Shown: in pieces, positions 44,911 to 52,745 of the stretch
Layout: the number at the start of each line of letters is the position of its first letter
Numbering within the stretch: position 1 is the stretch's first letter
Source of the DNA: Kallipyga massiliensis ph2
GTDB lineage: Bacteria; Bacillota; Clostridia; Tissierellales; Peptoniphilaceae
Assembly (NCBI RefSeq): GCF_000311985.1
Contig: NZ_HE978585.1
Location: 404,346-468,345, forward strand
Length of the DNA stretch: 64,000 bases
Direction: 5' to 3'
Notes under the pieces: model-generated
What the model was told of the DNA's origin: nothing
What the model saw: the letters and a program-made list of their open reading frames with translations, nothing else
Database searches by the model: none
Translations under genes and position numbers: made by a program

Positions 44911-45186
44911 TTTTGCCACTGTCATACCGGCCCAACCGACGAAATTGGTGGAAAGAGGGGTATCCTCATACCGCTCTAAATGGCGAAATCATCAGGAAGA
45001 GGGGTATCGCCGTACCGCCCCAAATGGCGAAATCATCAGGAAGAGGGGTATCCTCATACCGCTCCAAACGGCGAAATCATCAGGAGGAGGGGTATTGCTG
45101 TACCGCTCCAAATGGCGAAATTCATCAGGAGGAGGGGTATTGCCATACCGCCCCAAATGACGAAATCATCAGGAAGAGGGGGAACT
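44911..45186. repeat. tandem palindrome array B (44-bp period)
   Basis: Units start with GAGGGGTAT at 44955, 44999, 45043, 45087 and 45132, with a partial unit at 45176 and a degenerate one from 44911. The period is 44 (once 45). Each has a 14-base palindrome, GGTAT-N4-ATACC or a GTACC variant, then a conserved core around AAATGGCGAAATCATCAGGAA. The A-to-G variants keep a G-T wobble only on the plus strand. Because 44 is not a multiple of three, several plus-strand frames stay open across it, but no start with good spacing is seen. The rest of 44750-45246 is AT-rich on the left and, on the right, includes CCTATGAGTCCC and CCTCATGAG. Confidence 0.88.
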
Positions 45187-45246
45187 TTCCGGCCTGAGTC
45201 GCCTCATGACCCCACCTCGCCCTATGAGTCCCGCCTCATGAGCCTC

Positions 45247-46053
45247 CTACTTCAGCTTGACGAAGAGTTGGTTGGCGCCGTCTTTGGAGTTTTTCCGGGC
45301 TTCCAATTTGACGTTCTTCACCGTGGGGATAAAGGAGGCGAGTTTGGTATAGCCGTAGTTTCGGACGTCGAAGTCGGGATGGCGTTTGACCAGCTGGTTG
45401 CCCAGGTTGGCCAGGGAGATCATGCCTTCTTCATCGGAGTTTTCCTGGATGATGTTGTTGATGGACCGTTTGATGATGGAGATGGAGGTTCCGGCCTTGG
45501 ACTTGGAGGACTTGCTGTGGGGCCGGTTGTTGGGTGAAGGGGATTTCCGGTTGCTGGAGGGTTTGGCGGTGGTCGGCTCTTCTTCTCGCTCCTCTTCCTC
45601 CTTGCCCTCACGGCTGGAGTCATAGAGGACGTCCAGGTATTTGAAGGAGTTGCAGGCGGCGATGAAGGCGGAGGGGGTTTTGGATTCTCCCATGCCGATG
45701 ACGTGCATGCCGGATTCCCGGAGGCGGGAGGCAAGGCGGGTGAAGTCGGAGTCCGAGGAGACCAGGACAAAGCCGTCCACCGACATGGTGTAGAGGATGT
45801 CCATGGCGTCGATGATGAGGGCTGAGTCCGAGGCGTTCTTGCCGGAGGTGTAGGTGTATTGCTGGATGGGGGTGATGGAGGCATCCAGGAGGGTGGATTT
45901 CCAGCCGGAGTTTTCATTGGAGGTCCAGTCCCCATAGATCCTCCGGTAGGTGGTCAGCCCATAATTGGAGACCTCATCAAAGATGATCTGGATGTACTTG
46001 GGGGAGACATTTTCTGCGTCGATCAGGACCGCATAGCGTGCTTCATCATTCAT
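45247..46053 (-). CDS. NYN-domain protein with C-terminal LOTUS/OST-HTH-like domain
   Basis: A 268-residue protein. The NYN (PIN-like) nuclease domain (about 1-145) has the acidic residues YAVLIDAENVS, SALIIDAMD and VLVSSDSDFTRLA. A low-complexity Ser/Pro/Lys linker (about 150-190) leads to a C-terminal helical domain (about 195-268) resembling LOTUS/OST-HTH (ISLANLGNQLVKRHPDFDVRNYGYTKL). This is a known bacterial layout, probably an RNA nuclease. Its start overlaps the end of the DUF368 gene by 8 bases. Confidence 0.87.
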   Translation of the reverse strand: MNDEARYAVLIDAENVSPKYIQIIFDEVSNYGLTTYRRIYGDWTSNENSGWKSTLLDASITPIQQYTYTSGKNASDSALIIDAMDILYTMSVDGFVLVSSDSDFTRLASRLRESGMHVIGMGESKTPSAFIAACNSFKYLDVLYDSSREGKEEEEREEEPTTAKPSSNRKSPSPNNRPHSKSSKSKAGTSISIIKRSINNIIQENSDEEGMISLANLGNQLVKRHPDFDVRNYGYTKLASFIPTVKNVKLEARKNSKDGANQLFVKLK

Positions 46054-46945
46054 ACGACACTTCCTCTTCTAGTTTGGAGAAACGGTAGGAGATGAGGATC
46101 CCGGCCACCAACATGACCGCTCCGAAAGCCAGGGCCGGGAGGAAGGTCAGGCTGGCCTGGGCCAGGCCTTCTGCGGTGTAGGCGGGGAAGATGATGGCGG
46201 GGAAGATCCCCAGGGTGGATCCGATGACCATGCCGAGGACGGAATGGAAAATCTTGGAGTAGTTGTGGTCAAAGAGGTAGGTGGCGACCTTGGACAGGGC
46301 GAGGACACAGAGGACGATGCCCAGGGAGAAGGGGAGGATCATGGACAGGTCCAGGCCGGCCAGGGCCCCGGCCATCTTGTCATAGAGGCCGAAGTAGATC
46401 AGGAAGTTGGAGGGGGACATGCCGGGGATAATGAAGCCCAAGGCCACCACGGCGCCTGAGAAAAACCAGACCAGGGGAGAGGATTGGATCTTGGGGAAAT
46501 TTCGTCCCAGGAACATGAGTCCAAAGATGATCATGGCCCAGACCACCATGAGGACCAGGTCGGTCGAGTCCCGTCCCTCCCTGCCGGCTTGCTTATATAA
46601 GGAAGGGAAGGTCCCGATGACGAAGCCGATGAAGAGGCAGACGAATTGGGCCGCATATTGGCCGAAGGCCTTCTCCACAAAGATGGAGAAGAGGAAGATG
46701 CCGGCCAGGCCGCCGATGCCGATAGGCATGAAGAAGCGGACATTGGCCAGGAAGTGGTCACGGATATTGGAGAGGAAGCGGATGGCGGGTTGGTAGACCC
46801 CGAAGATGACGGAGAGGACCCCGCCGGATAGGCCGGGGAGGATGCCCCCGATGCCAATCAAAATGCCCTTGACCAGGCGGATGACCCAGTTTTGCAGCCC
46901 GGGACCCGCATTGGGGGCTTGAATGAGATTTTTTGAAGATTCCAT
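46046..46945 (-). CDS. DUF368 membrane protein (polyprenyl-phosphate transporter family)
   Basis: A 299-residue polytopic protein with many hydrophobic segments and the repeated glycine/proline motifs GIGGILPGLSGGVLSVIFG and LGFIIPGMSPSNFLIYFG. DUF368 members (PopT) are proposed flippases of undecaprenyl phosphate back to the cytoplasm. It overlaps the NYN gene. Function is inferred from family only. Confidence 0.88.
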   Translation of the reverse strand: MESSKNLIQAPNAGPGLQNWVIRLVKGILIGIGGILPGLSGGVLSVIFGVYQPAIRFLSNIRDHFLANVRFFMPIGIGGLAGIFLFSIFVEKAFGQYAAQFVCLFIGFVIGTFPSLYKQAGREGRDSTDLVLMVVWAMIIFGLMFLGRNFPKIQSSPLVWFFSGAVVALGFIIPGMSPSNFLIYFGLYDKMAGALAGLDLSMILPFSLGIVLCVLALSKVATYLFDHNYSKIFHSVLGMVIGSTLGIFPAIIFPAYTAEGLAQASLTFLPALAFGAVMLVAGILISYRFSKLEEEVSYE

Positions 46946-46961
46946 ATATTGATATACCTCC

Positions 46962-46988
46962 TATGGTAAGCGGTTTTATTTTACCATA
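46962..46988. promoter_or_regulatory. inverted repeat upstream of the DUF368 gene
   Basis: Arms TATGGTAA (46962-46969) and TTACCATA (46981-46988) are exact complements around 11 bases. The element lies just upstream of the GAGGT ribosome site of the DUF368-NYN operon. Operator or mRNA hairpin cannot be decided. Confidence 0.5.
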
Positions 46989-47112
46989 ACCGTCGAGCTT
47001 GGGGATATTATGGGATTTTCGAGAAAGATCCTTGGGTTCATCGGACCTGACTTGGTAAAATAAGTCGTAAGAAAGATCTGGCTATCGAAAGCAAATGACA
47101 TGAGGAGGAACC

Positions 47113-47697
47113 ATGAGGATCATTCCACCGGACGCATTCCGTCGCTCAACCTGGTCGGGCGGCGAGACCACTGAGCTCACCATCTTCCCGGAAGGGGAGA
47201 ACTTCAAGGACCGGACCTTCCTTTTTCGGATCTCATCCGCCAGCTTCACCGGGACAGAATCCGTCTTCTCGGACTTCACCGGCTACCAGCGCTACATCCT
47301 TCCCCTGGTCGGCAGCCTCTGGCTGGCCCACGCTGACCCCCAAGGCCACCCTCTCTACCGGCGGAACCTTGTTCCCTATGAGGTAGACTACTTTTCCGGC
47401 TCATGGACCACCCAATCCGGCAACAGCCTGGACTGCCGGGACTTCAACCTCATCGTCCGGGAAGACCTCCCTGCCCAGCTGGCTGTCCTTCGTCCGGGGG
47501 AGGCCTTTGTCCCCAAACGCCGGGGCCTCCTCTTTGCCTACTCCCCGGCTGACGCCTGCATACGCCTGGGCAGCCGGGATCCCCTGGACCTCCCTGCCGG
47601 CCATCTCGTCCTGGTGGAGGAAGAGGATGCCCTCTTTCTATTGGAAGTGGTGTCCGCCGAAAGCCCCCTTGTGGTGGGGGAGGTGGGGGTTGGGTGA
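47113..47697 (+). CDS. hutD: HutD/Ves family protein
   Basis: A 194-residue bicupin-like protein. The N-terminal RRSTWSGGETTELTIFPEG and the central RISSASFTGTESVFSDFTGYQR, LPLVG are HutD signatures. HutD proteins co-occur with histidine degradation genes and may regulate or tune the pathway. hutH, fchA and ftcD lie 4-11 kb away. GAGGAGG precedes the ATG. The gene ends at a repeat next to a broken ATPase gene. Confidence 0.85.
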   Translation: MRIIPPDAFRRSTWSGGETTELTIFPEGENFKDRTFLFRISSASFTGTESVFSDFTGYQRYILPLVGSLWLAHADPQGHPLYRRNLVPYEVDYFSGSWTTQSGNSLDCRDFNLIVREDLPAQLAVLRPGEAFVPKRRGLLFAYSPADACIRLGSRDPLDLPAGHLVLVEEEDALFLLEVVSAESPLVVGEVGVG

Positions 47698-47706
47698 AAA
47701 AGCTCA

Positions 47707-47812
47707 GAAAATCCTACTGGTTGAAAAGTAGAAACCCTGCTGGATGAAGCTTGAAAATCCTGCTGGTTGAAAAGTAGAAATCCTGCTGGATGAAGCTTGA
47801 AAATCCTGCTGG
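47707..47812 (+). repeat. alternating 22/24-bp tandem repeat at the edge of a broken gene
   Basis: Units beginning GAAA(A)TCC(T)GCTGG start at 47707, 47731, 47753, 47777 and 47799, so spacings alternate 24, 22, 24, 22 (a 46-bp dimer). Linkers alternate TTGAAAAGTA and ATGAAGCTT. The last unit runs into AAA-ATC-CTG-CTG-GAT-GAA, the Walker B codons of the following ATPase remnant. The repeat is therefore amplified from the gene itself. Confidence 0.85.
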
Positions 47813-48852
47813 ATGAATGGCAGGAGGTGCCAAGCCTATGGGATGCTGTCCGCTATGAGGTGGATCGGAGGGGTGAGTTGGGGCAATTTATCCTGACAGG
47901 ATCATCTACGCCCACCCAGAAGGGAATTCTCCATAGTGGGGCGGGGAGAATTGGGTCCATTCGTATGCGACCCATGTCACTCTATGAATCCGGAGAGTCC
48001 AGCGGAGTCGTTTCACTCCAGGCGATCTGCCGGAAGGATTTCACAAACCATCTTGTTGAAGAAAGTAAAATAGAGGACCTCGCCCATTTTATTATTCGAG
48101 GAGGGTGGCCGGGTTCTTTGTCAGTAGCAAGGGAGGATGCCTATCAGGTCCCAAGAGAATATCTTCATCAGGTCATTAACCATGATATTTACCGTTTGGA
48201 AGGGGTTAACCGTGATACAAATAAAATGGAAGCCCTTCTGCGATCTTTGGCAAGAAATGAATCGACAACAGCTAGCATTCAAACACTGATTCGGGATATT
48301 AGCTTCCATGATGGAAATCCTATTAATAGAGAAACGGTAAGCAATTATTTAGCTCTTTTTGACCGTCTTTTCTTGATCGAAGACCAGAAAGCTTTCTCAT
48401 CCAATATTCGCTCCTCTGTTCCCATAAAACAACAAGCCAAGCGACATTTTGTTGATCCTTCTCTTCCGGCGGCTTTACTAGGTGTCACCGAGGAAGCTTT
48501 GATTCAGGACCTCAACACCTTCGGTTTCCTTTTCGAATCTTTATGTGAACGAGACCTCCTTATTTATGCGGAATCTTTCGGAGGAAAGCTATTCCACTAC
48601 CAGGATTATAAGGGGAATGAGATAGATGCGGTTATTTCCTTTGATGATGGTGATTGGGCTGCTTTTGAAATCAAGTTGGGGGCTGGACAGATTGATAAGG
48701 CGGCAAAGCATCTTTTGGCGATCAAGAAACAATTTGCCGAGGATGGGTTGAAAGGACCGGAAGTCCTTTGCGTCCTATGTGGCCTAAGCCATGCAGCTTA
48801 TCAGAGGGAAGACGGGGTGTATGTGGTTCCCATCACTGCCCTGAGAGAATGA
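47800..48852 (+). pseudogene. 5'-truncated AAA/DUF4143 ATPase
   Basis: About 350 codons remain of an AAA_14/DUF4143 ATPase. The reading begins at KILLDEWQEVPSLWDAVRYE, the Walker B segment, followed by FILTGSSTPT and the C-terminal DUF4143 domain (FLFESLCERDLLIYAE). The roughly 80 N-terminal residues with Walker A are missing. No ATG with a ribosome site is present, only a TTG inside the repeat. The right end is intact, and AT-rich codons suggest acquired DNA. The protein cannot bind ATP in the normal way. Confidence 0.85.
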
Positions 48853-48971
48853 GGGATGGCTTTTTCTTTCTCCCTGTCTAATGATATAATTTTTATAGAA
48901 AGAAAACGCATTCACCATCATCCATTGTCCGAATCGATGTACTCAGCCCATTAGGGAGAAAGGAAGATCTC

Positions 48972-49766
48972 ATGAAGCACATCCTCTCATTTTTCCTCGT
49001 TTGCGTCTTGGCACTGACGGCCTGCTCCGGCACGGCCCAGACACAGACCCAGGACCAGGTAGTAGCGGAGGTGGTCTCCACCATCAAGCAGGCAGATAGC
49101 CAGCCCGTCGGAATGAAGATGAAGGGCGAGATGGATCTGGGCCTAGCTCAATCGACTATGGACCTGACCGCCGATAAAGAAGCCAACACCCACATGAAGA
49201 TGTCGGTGACCATGGCCATGCTGGGAATGACGAATGCCCAGGATGTGGAGTTCTATGTTTCGGGAGGTCATGGCTATGTCAAGCAGGAAGGAGGCGGCTG
49301 GCAGGAAACAGAGGGACTATCCAAAGAAACCCTGATGAAGAATACCATGCTGCCGGGTAAGGACCAGGTCAAGGAGCTGGAAGACCAACTGAAGAAGGCG
49401 AAAATGACGGAAAAGGACGGAGCCTATGTTTTTGATATGGAATTGGACTTCAAGGAATTTTCCAAATCCACCGGGGCTCAGAGCCAGCAGGCCCTTCCGG
49501 ATGTCGAGAATGCCAAGCTTCCTGTCAAGATGACCATGAAATTTGACCAGAAAAGCTACCGTCTTATCGGCCTTTCTTTTGATGGGACAGAAGCCATGAA
49601 GGAACAGGTCACGGACTCCTTAGGCCTTTCTTCTGATGGGATGGACTCCATGGAAGGGATGGGCATGAGCCCGGATGATTACAAGATGGTCGGGAACTTC
49701 GACATCGAATACCAGGATGATAACTTCAAATTGGCGGTGCCGGAGGGAATCCCGGCCGCCCGGTAA
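48972..49766 (+). CDS. lipoprotein with LppX/LolA-like fold
   Basis: A 264-residue lipoprotein: signal and lipobox FFLVCVLALTAC (Cys 18), then a Gln/Thr-rich spacer. The rest shows alternating beta-strands with methionine-rich stretches (MKMKGEMDLGLAQSTMDLT and MKMSVTMAMLGMTN), similar to DUF6612/LppX-type clamps that may carry lipids. A TATAAT lies at 48885 in the gap upstream. AAGGAA precedes the ATG. Confidence 0.8.
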   Translation: MKHILSFFLVCVLALTACSGTAQTQTQDQVVAEVVSTIKQADSQPVGMKMKGEMDLGLAQSTMDLTADKEANTHMKMSVTMAMLGMTNAQDVEFYVSGGHGYVKQEGGGWQETEGLSKETLMKNTMLPGKDQVKELEDQLKKAKMTEKDGAYVFDMELDFKEFSKSTGAQSQQALPDVENAKLPVKMTMKFDQKSYRLIGLSFDGTEAMKEQVTDSLGLSSDGMDSMEGMGMSPDDYKMVGNFDIEYQDDNFKLAVPEGIPAAR

Positions 49767-49786
49767 ATGAAAGATGAGGAGATAAT

Positions 49787-50311
49787 ATGACAAAGAAAAA
49801 TCCCATTGTGACGATTGAAATGGAATCAGGCGGGACCATCCGGGCCGAGCTCTACCCGGACCTGGCCCCCAATACGGTCCGGAACTTCCTGGCCCTGGTG
49901 GCGGACGGATTTTACGATGGAACCATCTTCCACCGGGTCATCCCCGGCTTCATGATCCAGGGAGGTGACCCCGAGGGCACCGGCATGGGCGGCCCGGGCT
50001 ATTCCATCCAAGGCGAATTTGCCTCCAACGGCATCCCCAACGACCTCAAGCATGACCGCGGCGTCCTCTCCATGGCCCGGTCCATGATGGCCGACTCCGC
50101 CGGCTCCCAGTTCTTCATTATGCACGCTCCGGCACCCCATCTCAATGGCGACTATGCCGCATTCGGCAAGGTCATTGAGGGCCTGGATGTCGTGGATGAG
50201 ATCGCAAAGACACCGACCGGCTTCCAGGACCGTCCCCTCGAGGACCAGGTCATGAAGAAGGTGACCGCAGAAACCTTTGGGGAAAGCTACGATCCTCCGG
50301 AAAAGATGTAA
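49787..50311 (+). CDS. cyclophilin-type peptidyl-prolyl cis-trans isomerase
   Basis: A 174-residue cytosolic cyclophilin. Motifs FHRVIPGFMIQGGDP, SMARSMMADSAGSQFFIM and the Phe/Gly block HLNGDYAAFGKV carry the active-site Arg, Phe and Gln. No signal peptide is seen. It follows the lipoprotein by 20 bases, possibly in one operon. A long hairpin terminator follows. Confidence 0.93.
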   Translation: MTKKNPIVTIEMESGGTIRAELYPDLAPNTVRNFLALVADGFYDGTIFHRVIPGFMIQGGDPEGTGMGGPGYSIQGEFASNGIPNDLKHDRGVLSMARSMMADSAGSQFFIMHAPAPHLNGDYAAFGKVIEGLDVVDEIAKTPTGFQDRPLEDQVMKKVTAETFGESYDPPEKM

Positions 50312-50320
50312 AAACAATAC

Positions 50321-50396
50321 AGCCCCCAGGTCCACTTTCGCTTAGGCAAATCCTTCGGATTTGCAATGCGCTCAAGCTGGACCTGGGGGCTTTTTG
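50321..50396 (+). terminator. long-armed terminator with internal hairpin
   Basis: A 14-bp stem (AGCCCCCAGGTCCA with its complement at 50378-50391) encloses a 43-base loop that itself holds GCAAATCC-TTC-GGATTTGC (50346-50364). TTTTT follows. It ends the cyclophilin transcript and resembles a compact folded element more than a simple terminator. Confidence 0.8.
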
Positions 50397-50429
50397 GTTG
50401 GTGGGGGTAGTGGGATTGGGCAGGGGAAG

Positions 50430-50785
50430 CTGGCCCCCTCATTCGGCGGAATGCGGGAACAAGGGGGCCAAGTGGAGCCCTCTTATCTGGCGGAATTGGG
50501 GGAAAGGGGGGCTATGGTGAGCCGCCTCATTCGGCGAAATGCGGGGAAAAGGGGGCCATGCGGGGCCGCCTTATTCGGCGAAATGCGAAGAAAAGGGGGC
50601 CATGGTGAGCCCCCTTGTTCGGCGAAATGCAGTAGAAAGGGGGCCATGGTGGGCCGCCTTATCCGGCGGAATGCGGGAACAAGGGGGCCATGGTAAGCCT
50701 CCTCATTCGGCAAAATGCAGGAACAAGGGGGCCAAGCGGAGCCTCCTCATTCGCCGAAATCGTGGGAAGGGGGGCCGCCGCCCTA
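50430..50785. repeat. tandem palindrome array C (exact 44-bp period, eight units)
   Basis: The core ATTCGGCGAAATGC, or a variant, starts at 50441, 50485, 50529, 50573, 50617, 50661, 50705 and 50749, exactly 44 bases apart. Between cores is a palindrome based on GGGGGCCATGGTGAGCCCCC with arm changes: GGCC/GGCC, GGCT/AGCC, GGGGGC/GCCTCC. Several changes are compensated or kept as G-T wobble on the plus strand, so an RNA hairpin is plausible. Plus-strand frames stay open, giving repetitive Arg/Gly/Pro peptides, but no convincing start exists. It lies between two convergent genes. Confidence 0.9.
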
Positions 50786-50796
50786 TGAGCCCCCAC

Positions 50797-50839
50797 AAAA
50801 AAGCCCCCGGTCGCCAAGAGGCGGTCAGGGGCTTTTTTT
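50797..50839 (-). terminator. Rho-independent terminator of hutH
   Basis: AAAAAAGCCCC and GGGGCTTTTTT arms with an inner CGC/GCG stem. It can act on both strands, but its place right after hutH favours the minus strand. Confidence 0.85.
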
Positions 50840-50890
50840 CTTTAATTCTTGCGTGGCATCAGCGCCGGCGGCGCATCCGCCTTGTTTCAA

Positions 50891-52429
50891 CTACATCTCG
50901 ATGTCGACGACCTTTTCGACGGCGTTCAGGAGGTCGTCGTTGACCAGGAGGTCGGTCATCTTTTCCAGCTCGTCATACATCTGGATGTCTTTGTCGTGGG
51001 CGATGAAGTCGAGTTTGGACCGGACAAGGTCGTAGGCGGCTTGGGTGCCTTTGCCCAGCTGGCCGTCGGTCATTTCCTTGCGGAAGTCGATGGCTTGGAC
51101 GGCAGCCATGATTTCGGTGGCGACGACCCGGCGGGAGTTCTTGATGATCTCGCGAGCCTTGCGGGCGGCGATGGTTCCCATAGAGACGAAGTCTTCCTGG
51201 TTCTCGCATGAGGTGATGGAATCAACGGAGGCGGGGTGGGCCAGGACCTTGTTCTCGGAAACCAGGGCGGCACAGGCGTATTGGGTAATCATGAAGCCGG
51301 AGTTGAGGCCGGGGTGCTTGACCAGGAAGGAGGGGAAGTCGGAGAGCTGGGCATTGACCAGGCGCTCGACCCGGCGTTCGGAGACGTTGCCAAGCTCAGC
51401 GGCGCCGATGCCCAGGAAGTCGAAGGGCTGGGCCATGGGCTCCCCATGGAAGTTCCCGCCGGAGATGACTTCATCCTCAGAGATGATGATGGGGTTGTCG
51501 GTGGCCGCATTGACTTCGATGGCGACCTTGTCTGCTACATAATTGATGGTGTCTTTTGATGCGCCATGGATCTGGGGCATGCAGCGGAGGGTGTAGGCAT
51601 CCTGGACCCGGATTTCGGCAGTGTGGGTCATGAAGGTGGAGCCCTCGGTCAGGGTCCGGATGTTCTTGGCGGTGGTCAGGTTGCCGGCATGGGGGCGGAT
51701 GGTGTGGAGCTTCTCATAGAAAGCATCGATGATGCCGCGGTGGGCTTCCAGGGAGAGGGCACCGGCGATGTCGGCCAGCTTGGCCAGCTTGATGGCATCA
51801 TAGGTGGCCAGGGCGCCGATGGCGGTCAGGACCGTGGTTCCGTTGATGAGGGCCAGGCCTTCCTTGGCCTCCAGGTGGATGACCTTGACGCCGGCCTTGT
51901 CCATGGCCTCCTGGCCGGACATGAGTTCGCCCTTATAGAAAGCACGGCCCAGGCCCAGCATGGGCAGGACCATGTGGGAGAGGGGGGCCAGGTCGCCGGA
52001 TGCGCCGATGGAGCCTTTTTCAGGAACATGGGGGACGACGCCTTTGTTGAGCATATCGAGGAGGGTCTGGACGGTCTCCAGGCGGATGCCCGACACGCCC
52101 TTGACCAGGGAGTTAATCCGGATCAGCATGAGGGCGCGGACTTCTTCTTCGCTCAGGGGGTCGCCGTAGCCGGAGGAATGGGTCCGGATGAGGTTCTCCT
52201 GGAGCTGGGAGCAATCGTCCTTGTCGATGTGGACCTTGGCCAGGGAGCCGAAGCCGGTGGTGACACCGTAGACGACCCGCTCTTCCTCCACAATTTTGTC
52301 CACGATCTTCCGGGACTCTTTCACTTTTTCAATGTTCTCCGGGGCGATCTCCACCGGAGCCTTCTCACGTGCAACGGCAACGACCTCTTCCAGGGTCAGG
52401 TCTTCTCCATTTAGAATCACTTTTTCCAT
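50891..52429 (-). CDS. hutH: histidine ammonia-lyase
   Basis: A 512-residue lyase that converts histidine to urocanate and ammonia, the first step of histidine degradation. The MIO cofactor triad Ala-Ser-Gly is in GSIGASGDLAPLSHM (about residue 145). The active-site tyrosine loop YGVTTGFGSLA and later FHGEPMAQPFD match HutH. Length is normal. hutU and hutI are not in the window. It is divergent from a SARP-like regulator. Confidence 0.96.
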   Translation of the reverse strand: MEKVILNGEDLTLEEVVAVAREKAPVEIAPENIEKVKESRKIVDKIVEEERVVYGVTTGFGSLAKVHIDKDDCSQLQENLIRTHSSGYGDPLSEEEVRALMLIRINSLVKGVSGIRLETVQTLLDMLNKGVVPHVPEKGSIGASGDLAPLSHMVLPMLGLGRAFYKGELMSGQEAMDKAGVKVIHLEAKEGLALINGTTVLTAIGALATYDAIKLAKLADIAGALSLEAHRGIIDAFYEKLHTIRPHAGNLTTAKNIRTLTEGSTFMTHTAEIRVQDAYTLRCMPQIHGASKDTINYVADKVAIEVNAATDNPIIISEDEVISGGNFHGEPMAQPFDFLGIGAAELGNVSERRVERLVNAQLSDFPSFLVKHPGLNSGFMITQYACAALVSENKVLAHPASVDSITSCENQEDFVSMGTIAARKAREIIKNSRRVVATEIMAAVQAIDFRKEMTDGQLGKGTQAAYDLVRSKLDFIAHDKDIQMYDELEKMTDLLVNDDLLNAVEKVVDIEM

Positions 52430-52445
52430 AAATATCCTCCTTATT

Positions 52446-52652
52446 GAGTCCCGGGACTCCTCTTTTCGCTGGGTTAGTCAGCATTCATCACAATTATTCT
52501 AAAACGTTTTCGTCCACAAACGGTCTATTGAGAGGCCTCATGGAAAAGAATCAGGAGAAAAGGGGGAGAAATGGCCTCATCGACCCGGCCGGTGGACCGT
52601 CAAAAGAATTTTCTTTTTTTGACGAAAATGACCCCCTATGACAAAATAGGGG
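52446..52652. promoter_or_regulatory. hutH / SARP divergent control region
   Basis: The 316-base gap holds four symmetric elements: the perfect palindrome GAGTCCCGGGACTC (52446-52459) just upstream of the hutH ribosome site, AAAACGTTTT (52501-52510, weakly cre-like), GTCAAAA/TTTTGAC (52599-52623) and CCCCTAT-6-ATAGGGG (52633-52652) before the regulator gene. They are candidate operators for the divergent pair. No consensus promoter stands out. Confidence 0.55.
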
Positions 52653-52745
52653 AAAGAAGTCTTTCGCCTCATGATCCACTCCCCGGGCGACCTCCCGGAG
52701 GGATGGAGCGGGAAAAAAGAGGCGGTTTTTGAAAGGAGAAGGCCC

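Noticed and set aside
44891-45537. Plus-strand open frames across array B encoding repetitive peptides
   Set aside because: They result from a stop-poor repeat whose 44-bp period rotates the frame; three frames are open at once, no ribosome site at proper spacing, and one runs antisense into the NYN gene.
50361-51035. Plus-strand open frames across array C rich in Arg/Gly/Pro
   Set aside because: Same effect of the 44-bp repeat; they cross a terminator and run antisense into hutH.
52501-52510. AAAACGTTTT as a CcpA cre site of hutH
   Set aside because: The outer TG/CA of the cre consensus is missing; kept only as one of several symmetric elements in the control region.
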